From: Candidatus Cryosericum terrychapinii
GTDB taxonomy: Bacteria; Caldisericota; Caldisericia; Cryosericales; Cryosericaceae
Length of the DNA stretch: 64,000 nt
Direction of reading: 5' to 3'
NCBI RefSeq assembly: GCF_003570925.1
Contig: NZ_QXIS01000006.1
Coordinates: 83,439-147,438, forward strand
Each line of letters opens with the position of its first letter. Position 1 is the first letter of the stretch. Positions 34,730-41,767 of the stretch are shown here, piece by piece. The position numbers and the translations under genes are program-made. The notes below the pieces were generated by a model. That model searched no databases, had not been told where the DNA came from, and saw nothing but the letters and a program-made list of their open reading frames with translations.

Positions 34730-35759
34730 ACAGTTCTCCTATGAACGCCGCGTCGAAGCCCTTCGCGACCTCGGCAACGAGTCTCGCTGTCCTGTCGACG
34801 TCAACCTGGTCGGCGGTTTCGACGGGGGAGTGCATGTAGCGCAGCGGAATGCTCAGGACACCAGTGGCAATGCCGGAGCCAACAAGCTGCAACGCGTCCG
34901 CATCAGTGCCGGAATATGACATGCAGGGTTCTTCGCTGGTGGGGATCTCGACTGCCTTGGCTCTTCTCCGAATCAGTTCGAGGACATGGTCATTGGCGAC
35001 AGGGCCGACAGCGACGCCTGGACCGCCGCCGAGAGGGATGGTCTTGTGCTCAGGAACACCGTCGGTGTCGGCATGCGTGACGTCGACGGCGATACCGACG
35101 TCTGGATGCGCGAAGTAGCCGCTGGTCCAGGCACCATTCCCGGTGATCTCCTCCTGGACGGTGAAGGCCATGACAACATCATACGGCAGCGTCATATCCT
35201 TCAGCAGTTCGAGGGCTTCCACCAGAGCCACGCCACAGAGGCGGTCGTCCTGTGTCTTTCCCGCGAAGCGCTCGTTCATGAGTTTGCTGATGCCGGCCTT
35301 GAACGTGACTGTGGAGCCAATGGGGACCATTGTGACGACCTGCTCACGTGGAAGTCCGATATCGATCCAGAGATCATCTGCAGCAACCGGCTTGTCCATT
35401 TCGTCGTGCGACATGACGTGGACCGGCTTGAGTCCGATAATACCGGGCAGAGGTTCTGTGCCATGGACGATGACCTGCAGTCCCGGCCAGACGCGCCCGT
35501 CGATCGAGCGGCAATGGATGCCGAGAAAGCCCTTGTCGTTGATCCTTGTCACCCAGGCGCCCACCTCATCCAGGTGTGCGGCGAAGAGGATAGAGTGTTC
35601 ACTTGACCGACCCCTGCGGACGGCGATAAGATTGCCAAGGGGGGTGTCGTGAATCTCGTCGGCGATGCCGTCGAGTGCGCTGTGCAGGATGTCATGGAGA
35701 CGGCGTTCGTCTCCTGAAACCGCATAGGCGCTTGTCAACTGCTCTACAAGCTTGTGCAT
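34710..35759 (-). CDS. M42 family metallo-aminopeptidase (first gene of the trio)
   Basis: The ATG at 35759 follows AAGGAG. 349 residues: SAYAVSGDERRLHDIL, FAAHLDEVGAWVT, GKTQDDRLCGVAL, FTVQEEITGNGA, DVTHAD, PLRYMHSPVE. The insertion around NGAWTSGYFAHPD and the LD in place of MD set it apart from the other two. It heads the three-gene operon, with the promoter 30 bases upstream. Confidence 0.88.
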   Translation of the reverse strand: MHKLVEQLTSAYAVSGDERRLHDILHSALDGIADEIHDTPLGNLIAVRRGRSSEHSILFAAHLDEVGAWVTRINDKGFLGIHCRSIDGRVWPGLQVIVHGTEPLPGIIGLKPVHVMSHDEMDKPVAADDLWIDIGLPREQVVTMVPIGSTVTFKAGISKLMNERFAGKTQDDRLCGVALVEALELLKDMTLPYDVVMAFTVQEEITGNGAWTSGYFAHPDVGIAVDVTHADTDGVPEHKTIPLGGGPGVAVGPVANDHVLELIRRRAKAVEIPTSEEPCMSYSGTDADALQLVGSGIATGVLSIPLRYMHSPVETADQVDVDRTARLVAEVAKGFDAAFIGELYGTDAH

Positions 35760-35786
35760 GTTCGTCTCCTTTCGGGTAACCAGACT

Positions 35787-35814
35787 ATTGTACGGCAAAC
35801 GAACAGAACGTCAA
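35787..35814 (-). promoter_or_regulatory. Promoter of the M42 operon
   Basis: Minus-strand TTGACG (35814-35809), 16-base spacer, TACAAT (35792-35787). Confidence 0.6.
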
Positions 35815-35834
35815 AGCCGGCTTCGCGCGATGGC

Positions 35835-35862
35835 TTGACCACGTCGTTTGCCGTACTAGAAT
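35835..35862 (+). promoter_or_regulatory. Promoter of the PIG-L gene at 35871, probably leaderless
   Basis: TTGACC (35835-35840), 16-base spacer, TAGAAT (35857-35862). The ATG lies eight bases after the -10, so the mRNA would start at or within two bases of it. No SD is present. Confidence 0.6.
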
Positions 35863-35870
35863 GGACTGCA

Positions 35871-37301
35871 ATGAGGAGACAGACTGACACGATACCCTAC
35901 GAGAAGAGCCCTGGCAACCGGCACATTGCGACAGCGGTGGCTGCACTCATTCTCAGTGCTGCCATGTTCGCCTCTGCATACATCATGGCACGTTTTCCGT
36001 CGGTAGTCGCGCCCGTTGTTCAAACAGACGTGACGATGACGAAGGCGGATCGAGTGCTGGTCGTATCTCCTCATCCAGACGATGAGTCCATAGCATGCTC
36101 CGGTCTCATTCAGCACGCTCTGAAGGCAGGAGCACAGGTTCGTGTGCTGTGGATGACGGCAGGCGATCACAATATTGTGGGTCCGCCGTTGTTCTGGAGG
36201 ACGGTGGCAGTCACACCCGCACAGTTTCGGGACATCGGTCACAAAAGAATGCAGGAGGCGATGGTTGCAGCACACGTGCTCGGTCTGAGTTCGAATGACC
36301 TCATTTTCCTTGGGTATCCTGACGGAGGCCTGTCGGACATCTTCATGAATATATGGACATCGAAGCCGTATCGGAGCGGCCTCACAAACGCGACGTCGGT
36401 CCCCTATGTGGAATCCGCAGTCGCAGGCCAGCCACAGACCGCTATGAACCTCCTCACCGACCTGGAGCAGGTTATGACGTCGTTCCGGCCGACGATTGTC
36501 GCCTATCCGAACCTGATCGACGACCACCCTGACCACCGGGCGACCGAGCTGTTCGTCACTGCCGCCCTTGCCGACCTGCATCTCTCTCCGCAGCGTCTGG
36601 AGTATGTCGTTCACGTTACGGGATGGCCAAGGCCCCTGCGATACGCGCCGTTCGTCGATGCCTATGCTCCTCCAGCTGCACGGGTCCTGGGTCTGCGTCA
36701 GGAGGTCGTCCATCTCACTCCGCAGGAGGTCGATATCAAGACGAGTGCGATCAAGGCGCACGCCTCGGAGCTTCTTCCGATCGCAACCCTGGTCGCATTT
36801 GCCCGCCGGACCGAGGTGTTTCTGGCTCCTGCCGACCTGAATGATCGCACGGATGCAGTCCGGACGGCCCAGTTCTTTTTCCCAGTCAACCGGGTGGGGG
36901 ACGAGGATCGCCCCGTCATTCAGACGTTCTCCGTGACGGATGGCGCTGGTGGTCTCCAACTCTCGCTGGAAATGGGTCGCGTGCTCAATCGGCTCGAGGA
37001 GATGGAGCTGTTCCTGTTTCCAGTCCCGGCGGGCGGCGGCTTCGACTCTGCGCCAAAGCTCCACGTCATCTACCGTGGAGGCGGGGCAACTGCTGAGGTG
37101 TCGGATCTGGAACATCCGACTGCGAAGCCCGTTACTACCACAGTCAGCCATGATGGGACAACGATCAGTCTGACGTTCGACAATGCGTTGACAGGCGCGC
37201 GCCTCCAAGGGTTTTTCCTCCGTATTGAGAAAGGGCCGGGGCGCGTCGATCTGACGCGCAGTAGAATGGTCTGGATTGGCATCGCACCAGCCGTTTCGTG
37301 A
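35871..37301 (+). CDS. Membrane-anchored PIG-L family deacetylase
   Basis: 476 residues from ATG 35871. One N-terminal transmembrane helix (about 22-44) places the catalytic part outside the membrane. VVSPHPDDESIACSG and the second zinc segment DDHPDHRATELF are canonical PIG-L motifs, fully intact here unlike the copy at 10820. The C-terminal 170 residues form an extra beta-rich domain ending GFFLRIEKGPGRVDL. The likely role is deacetylation of an amino-sugar in the envelope; the target is unknown. Confidence 0.8.
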   Translation: MRRQTDTIPYEKSPGNRHIATAVAALILSAAMFASAYIMARFPSVVAPVVQTDVTMTKADRVLVVSPHPDDESIACSGLIQHALKAGAQVRVLWMTAGDHNIVGPPLFWRTVAVTPAQFRDIGHKRMQEAMVAAHVLGLSSNDLIFLGYPDGGLSDIFMNIWTSKPYRSGLTNATSVPYVESAVAGQPQTAMNLLTDLEQVMTSFRPTIVAYPNLIDDHPDHRATELFVTAALADLHLSPQRLEYVVHVTGWPRPLRYAPFVDAYAPPAARVLGLRQEVVHLTPQEVDIKTSAIKAHASELLPIATLVAFARRTEVFLAPADLNDRTDAVRTAQFFFPVNRVGDEDRPVIQTFSVTDGAGGLQLSLEMGRVLNRLEEMELFLFPVPAGGGFDSAPKLHVIYRGGGATAEVSDLEHPTAKPVTTTVSHDGTTISLTFDNALTGARLQGFFLRIEKGPGRVDLTRSRMVWIGIAPAVS

Positions 37302-37325
37302 GAGAAGCGGCGGCCCGACAACAAT

Positions 37326-37356
37326 GAAGCGGCGCTTGCGCGCCGCTTCTGTTTTT
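37326..37356 (+). terminator. Intrinsic terminator, probably bidirectional
   Basis: GAAGCGGCGC (37326-37335), loop TTGC, GCGCCGCTTC (37340-37349), then TGTTTTT. It ends the PIG-L transcript and lies just beyond the convergent HU stop. Confidence 0.82.
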
Positions 37357-37371
37357 CTATGCCAGAGAATA

Positions 37372-37650
37372 CTACTTCTTGGCGATGGCGTCCTTCAGAG
37401 CCTTGCCGGGCTTGAAGAAGGGGGCCTTCTTTTTCGGAATGGTGATGGCCTTGAGGGTCTTGGGGTTGACGCCCTTGCGAGCCTTGCGCTCCTTGACGCC
37501 GAAGGTGCCGAACCCAACGAGTGCGACCTTGTCGTTCTTCTTCATGGCTTCCTTGACGGCATCCATGAACGCATTAACCATGACCTCGGATTCCTTCTTG
37601 GTCATCTTCGTCATGTCAGCGATTCTGGCTACAAGTTCTCCCTTGTTCAT
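37372..37650 (-). CDS. hup: HU family DNA-binding protein
   Basis: 92 residues from ATG 37650 (SD AAAGGAG). MNKGELVARIADMTKMTKKESEVMVNAFMDAV, VALVGFGTFGVKERKARKGVNPKT and the final FKPGKALKDAI are typical HU. The NPKT beta-arm tip carries the conserved Asn-Pro that intercalates in DNA. Confidence 0.96.
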   Translation of the reverse strand: MNKGELVARIADMTKMTKKESEVMVNAFMDAVKEAMKKNDKVALVGFGTFGVKERKARKGVNPKTLKAITIPKKKAPFFKPGKALKDAIAKK

Positions 37651-37709
37651 GCGATCTCCTTTCTTGTTTTTTATCGCGCTTTTCCCCGCGACTGGGAAGG
37701 TACACGTGT

Positions 37710-37718
37710 AGTATAGCA
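37710..37718 (-). promoter_or_regulatory. Extended -10 element of the HU gene
   Basis: Minus-strand TGC directly before TATACT (37715-37710). No convincing -35 is found at 16 or 17 bases, so this promoter would rely on the extended -10. Confidence 0.4.
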
Positions 37719-38098
37719 CATTTTGGCAAAATCGGGTAGCGTCATAGTCACTTTTCATGAGAGATGACAGCGAAACGCGCCTACGATGGGACATCACCGC
37801 GTGGTGATACGAAGTCCTGGACTGCAGTTGGTGGATGTGGCGGGAAAGTTGCCCCTCATGCTGGATAAGCCGAATCTTCCACCGGATTTGTCAAGATTGA
37901 CCGAGGAAATTTGAAAGAACGACAGGTCAGACACCCTGAAATTGGTCGTGTCGGGTCAGCCCGGGCCCCCTCAAGGTTGTTTGTGCGTGATGACGTAATG
38001 ACGACGAGGACATAGCCACCACTCATGGGAGCGCCAGCCATCCACGGCGGCTGGATGGTGCTCCCTGGGATGCTGACAGTCCGACGACAAATCTGGAC
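37716..38098. other. Intergenic region between HU and RidA
   Basis: Both flanking genes diverge from here. I see no gene, no RNA motif and no repeats beyond short GC stretches (CCCGGGCCCC near 37960). Confidence 0.3.
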
Positions 38099-38126
38099 AT
38101 GGCAAGCGCCATGTTGTGTGTATACT
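38099..38126 (+). promoter_or_regulatory. Promoter of the RidA/molybdenum hydroxylase operon
   Basis: ATGGCA (38099-38104), 16-base spacer, TATACT (38121-38126). The palindrome ATGGC-AAGC-GCCAT (38099-38112) overlaps the -35 and could be a regulator site. Confidence 0.45.
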
Positions 38127-38165
38127 ATGCATGAGAAGTTGTCTACATCGTATCGGGAGGTATGT

Positions 38166-38627
38166 ATGGCGATAGATGAGAAGCTTGCAGAGCTGGGTAT
38201 CATATTGCCAGAGGCGACGGCACCCGTTGGCAGTTACGTTCTGGTCAAGCTCACCGGCAACCTTGCGTTCGTGTCGGGAATGCTGCCGAGTGTGAGTGGC
38301 CGTATCAAACAGACCGGGCGTGTCGGAGAAGGTATCACAACCCAGGAAGCCTATGATCTTGCCCGCATCTGCGCCATCAACGGTCTCGCTGCTCTGAAGA
38401 GCGTCATCGGCACGCTGGACCGCGTCAAGGGCATCGCGATGGTGCAGGGATTCGTGCAGGCGGCTCTGGACTATGCGGAAGTGCCCAAGGTGATCAATGG
38501 TGCTTCCGACCTGCTTGTCGCGCTCTTTGGCGATGCCGGTCGCCACGCGCGCTTCGCCGTTGGTGTCGCATCCCTTCCCACGAATGCGCCCGTCGAGGTG
38601 GCGTTCGTCGCGGAGATCATGCCCTGA
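38166..38627 (+). CDS. RidA/YjgF family protein
   Basis: 153 residues from ATG 38166 behind GGAGG. LTGNLAFVSGMLPSVSGRI, TQEAYDLARICAINGLAALKSVIGTLDRVKGIAMVQGFV and an HARFAVGVASLP segment match the subfamily of longer RidA-like proteins (YjgH/TdcF neighbours). The enamine-binding Arg of RidA sits in the GDAGRHAR stretch. It probably clears reactive imines made by the downstream enzyme or acts in purine breakdown. Confidence 0.82.
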   Translation: MAIDEKLAELGIILPEATAPVGSYVLVKLTGNLAFVSGMLPSVSGRIKQTGRVGEGITTQEAYDLARICAINGLAALKSVIGTLDRVKGIAMVQGFVQAALDYAEVPKVINGASDLLVALFGDAGRHARFAVGVASLPTNAPVEVAFVAEIMP

Positions 38628-38705
38628 TACGATCATCGACAGTCGGGAGCCTGCGTTGAAGCGACGCCCAGCATTATTATCGAGCCTGTTCAGGGGGTAA
38701 CCACG

Positions 38706-39179
38706 ATGATCAGTGAGATACGTGTTGCCATGAAGGTCAACGGCACGGAGTATCACGTCACGACACAGACCAGCAGGACACTCGCCGAAGTCCTGCGGGA
38801 GGACCTGGGACTTCTCGGGACCAAGATCGGCTGCAACAAGGGTGAGTGTGGTGCTTGTACGGTCATCATGAACGGCCGTTCGGTCACCAGTTGCCTTGTG
38901 CTGGCGGTGCAGGCGGAAGGAGCAATCATCACGACGATCGAGGGGTTGGCGGAGGGCGGCAAGCCGTCGCCGCTGGAACAGGCGTTCGTCGAAGAGGGAG
39001 CCGTCCAGTGTGGTTTCTGCACACCAGGGATGGTTATGTCCGCAGAGGCACTGCTCGCCCTGAACCCCCATCCATCGGAAGCAGAGATAGAGACTGCTTT
39101 GGAGGGGAATCTTTGCCGCTGCACAGGCTACAGGAAGATCGTTGCTGCGGTGCAGAAGGCAAGTCGGGGCCGCGAATGA
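38706..39179 (+). CDS. Molybdenum hydroxylase 2Fe-2S subunit (xanthine dehydrogenase/CO dehydrogenase small-subunit family)
   Basis: 157 residues. The plant-type 2Fe-2S cluster ligands are C43, C48, C51 and C63; the second cluster ligands are C102, C105, C137 and C139 (CGFCTPG and CRCTGY). It passes electrons between the Mo and FAD subunits. An ATGA overlap joins it to the MocA-like gene. Confidence 0.93.
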   Translation: MISEIRVAMKVNGTEYHVTTQTSRTLAEVLREDLGLLGTKIGCNKGECGACTVIMNGRSVTSCLVLAVQAEGAIITTIEGLAEGGKPSPLEQAFVEEGAVQCGFCTPGMVMSAEALLALNPHPSEAEIETALEGNLCRCTGYRKIVAAVQKASRGRE

Positions 39180-39808
39180 CTGCAGCAGTCGTTCTGGCGG
39201 CTGGACATGCCGACAGGATGGGTTCGAACAAGCTGACATTGCCGCTTGGCTCTGGGACGGTTGTTGGTCGCGTTATTGCAGCTGCGCTCGCTGCCTGTGA
39301 CAGCGTCGTCATCGTCATCGGGCTGCACGATCAAGTGACAAGGACCGCGGTGGAACAGGCGGCGCGAAGCCTTGGCGCCGAAGGGCGGGTGGAAGTGGCG
39401 GAGGGCGTGCCCTACGATCCAGGCATGTTCGTCTCGATTCAGGCTGGGCTGCGGCGGGTCACGGGCGCCGATGTCGTCCTGATCTTTCCCGGGGACATCC
39501 CCCTCATTCTGCCCGAAACCGCAATTGCCGTGAAAGACGTGGTATGCGCGGGAGGGGTCGACGTCGCCGTGCCGTCGTGCGGGGGACAACAAGGTCATCC
39601 CGTTGCGATCAGCGGGCGGTGTGTCCCGGAACTGCTTGCGATGTCGGAGCATTCCACGTTGCGGCAGTTCATGACGCTCCATGCGTCCACCACGAAACTG
39701 GTTCCCGTCGAGGACCGTGGCATGCTGCTGGACATGGATACACCTGACGAGTATGGCCGTGTCCTGGAATGTCTCAAATCTGTGGGAACGTCCACTAAGG
39801 AGGTCTGA
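39176..39808 (+). CDS. MocA/MobA-like molybdopterin nucleotidyltransferase
   Basis: 210 residues. VVLAAGHADRMGSNKLTLPLGSGTVV is the NTP-binding signature; VLIFPGDIPLI and GHPVAIS follow. MocA-type enzymes attach CMP to the molybdenum cofactor for hydroxylases of the xanthine dehydrogenase family, which fits its place between the structural genes. The start overlaps the previous stop (ATGA). Confidence 0.88.
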   Translation: MTAAVVLAAGHADRMGSNKLTLPLGSGTVVGRVIAAALAACDSVVIVIGLHDQVTRTAVEQAARSLGAEGRVEVAEGVPYDPGMFVSIQAGLRRVTGADVVLIFPGDIPLILPETAIAVKDVVCAGGVDVAVPSCGGQQGHPVAISGRCVPELLAMSEHSTLRQFMTLHASTTKLVPVEDRGMLLDMDTPDEYGRVLECLKSVGTSTKEV

Positions 39809-40647
39809 TGGATTCTACCTATCAATACGTAGCAAAGCTCGAACAGGAGGGTCATGAGTTCGCCGTCTGTACCGTCATTGACGCCCAGGGCTCTTCTCCT
39901 GGGCGGACCAGCTTCAAGATGGTTGTCCTGCCCGACGGCACCCAGCACGGGACTGTCGGTGGAGGCAAACTGGAACTTACTGTTCTGGGGGCCGCTCGCG
40001 ATGCCATTGCCGAAGGAAAGTCACGCATCGTCACCTTCGACCTGAGCCAGGACGGCAAGGACAGCCTCGGCATGCTGTGCGGCGGTAGGGTCACGCTGTA
40101 CATCGAGTACGTGGGCAGTCGTCCGCTTCTATATATCTATGGTGCCGGACATGTCGGCCGCTTTCTGGCGACATTCGCGTCTCTTGTCGGTTTCGAAGTG
40201 ACGGTGCTGGACGATCGGCCGGAGTTTGCCACCCCTGGTCGTATCCCCGACGCACACCACTTCCTGACCGGCGATTTTGTAGAACTGGTTCAGACAACCG
40301 CCTATGGCCCGCAAGGGTACCATGTCATTCTCACGGACAAGCACGTGAGCGACGAGCGAGTACTGCAGGCACTTCTGGAGCGCAAGCTGGAGAACCGGTA
40401 CGTCGGGATGATCGGTTCCCGGTCGAAGACGCTTGAGATCTTCCGACGCCTTGAGATCGCAGGAATTGGCAGAGAAGCTCTTGCGCACGTGTATGCCCCA
40501 GTCGGCATCGACCACGGCGGCCAGACTGCCGAGGAAATAGCACTTGCCATCTGCACTGAACTCGTGGCCGCGCGTCACGACCACACCCTGGCCGATTCGA
40601 TGAAGAACAGGGCGAACATCATTGGACTGCTGGAGAGCAAACCATGA
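39808..40647 (+). CDS. XdhC/CoxI family Mo-cofactor insertion protein
   Basis: 279 residues: VCTVIDAQGSSPGRTSFKMVV and GTVGGGKLE form the XdhC N-domain; LLYIYGAGHVGRFLATFASLVGFEVTVLDDRPEFAT is the Rossmann domain. It sulfurates and inserts Mo-cofactor into the hydroxylase. ATG overlaps the previous TGA (TGATG), and the stop overlaps the FAD-subunit start (ATGA). Confidence 0.92.
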   Translation: MDSTYQYVAKLEQEGHEFAVCTVIDAQGSSPGRTSFKMVVLPDGTQHGTVGGGKLELTVLGAARDAIAEGKSRIVTFDLSQDGKDSLGMLCGGRVTLYIEYVGSRPLLYIYGAGHVGRFLATFASLVGFEVTVLDDRPEFATPGRIPDAHHFLTGDFVELVQTTAYGPQGYHVILTDKHVSDERVLQALLERKLENRYVGMIGSRSKTLEIFRRLEIAGIGREALAHVYAPVGIDHGGQTAEEIALAICTELVAARHDHTLADSMKNRANIIGLLESKP

Positions 40648-41525
40648 TCAAGGAACTCGAGTACCATGCAGCACACGACCTGAAGGAAGCGCTGGAACTG
40701 GCGGAACAGTTCGGACCACGCAAGCGCTTCCTGTCCGGCGGCACGGACATGACGGTGCGTCTCAAGGAAGGGCTTGTCAAGGAAGACATTATCGTCGACC
40801 TCTCCCACGTGGCTGAGCTCCGCTTCGTGCGTGAGGAGTCAGGTGTCGTCCACGTAGGGGCCGGTGCCACCCATGCGGACCTCAGCGCTTCTCCCATCGT
40901 GCGCCAGCACGGCCTTGCGCTGGCCCTGGCGGCTTCACGGGTTGGCGGTCCCCAGATTCGCAACATGGGGACGATCGGCGGCAACGTGGCCAACGCGTCA
41001 CCCGCAGGTGACACGATCCCGGCGCTCATCGTCCTCGATGCCGTCGTGTCCATCACCAGCCGGACGGGCACGCGGGAGGTTCCCATCATCGACTTCTTCA
41101 CGGGGCCGGGACGGTCCGTGCTTGCCGCAGAGGAACTCGTGACGGAGTTCCATTTCCCTGCGACGGGGCCAGGTGAACTGAGCGCCTTTGGCAAGCTGGG
41201 TGCACGGCAGGCGATGACGATCTCCACTGCCAACGTGGCCTTCTACTTCAGGATCGGCGGCGACCGGCGCATCGTGGAGGCTCGCATCGCCTTCGGCTCG
41301 GTCGCGCCGACTGTGGTCCGGGCACACAAGACCGAGCAGATGTTCTGTCAACTTCCTCCGCTCCTGTCATGGGACGCCATTCGCGGCGCGGCCCAGATGG
41401 CCTGGAAGGAAGTAGCGCCCATCGATGACCTGAGAGCAACTGCCGTCTATCGCAAGGAAGCCGTCGTCGGGCTTCTTGCCGAGGCCGCCTACGAAGCGCT
41501 TGCCTCCTGCTGGCATGAACGTTAA
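40644..41525 (+). CDS. Molybdenum hydroxylase FAD-binding subunit
   Basis: 293 residues. KRFLSGGTDMTVRLKEG and RNMGTIGGNVANASPAGDTIPAL are the two FAD-binding motifs of the CO dehydrogenase flavoprotein medium chain; a C-terminal CODH_C-like domain ends in AYEALASC. No [4Fe-4S] insertion of the 4-hydroxybenzoyl-CoA reductase type is apparent. Confidence 0.93.
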   Translation: MIKELEYHAAHDLKEALELAEQFGPRKRFLSGGTDMTVRLKEGLVKEDIIVDLSHVAELRFVREESGVVHVGAGATHADLSASPIVRQHGLALALAASRVGGPQIRNMGTIGGNVANASPAGDTIPALIVLDAVVSITSRTGTREVPIIDFFTGPGRSVLAAEELVTEFHFPATGPGELSAFGKLGARQAMTISTANVAFYFRIGGDRRIVEARIAFGSVAPTVVRAHKTEQMFCQLPPLLSWDAIRGAAQMAWKEVAPIDDLRATAVYRKEAVVGLLAEAAYEALASCWHER

Positions 41526-41748
41526 GATCAAGCTCTTTCAGGACTACAAGCAGTACCACGACACGCCCGAATACGAGCTGGAACTCCCTGCAGGAACGAC
41601 GGCCGGGGAGATCGTGAGACAGCTTGGGATCAAGGGCCCGGAACTGGCGTACCTCATTCTCATTCTGAAGGGCAAGCGCGTGTATGAGGAGTATGTCCTT
41701 CAGGACGGCGACGAGCTGGTGTTTGCGGCCCCTATCGGTGGTGGCTGA
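41515..41748 (+). CDS. MoaD/ThiS-like ubiquitin-fold protein
   Basis: 77 residues from ATG 41515, overlapping the FAD gene by 11 bases. The beta-grasp pattern (VKIKLFQDYKQYH, GTTAGEIVRQLGI, VLQDGDELVFAAPIGGG) ends in Gly-Gly-Gly, close to the Gly-Gly end that becomes thiocarboxylated in MoaD and ThiS. Its location between the FAD and Mo subunits points to a sulfur-delivery role dedicated to this enzyme. The function is inference. Confidence 0.78.
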   Translation: MNVKIKLFQDYKQYHDTPEYELELPAGTTAGEIVRQLGIKGPELAYLILILKGKRVYEEYVLQDGDELVFAAPIGGG

Positions 41749-41767
41749 GCGTGAAAGGAGTGATGTG

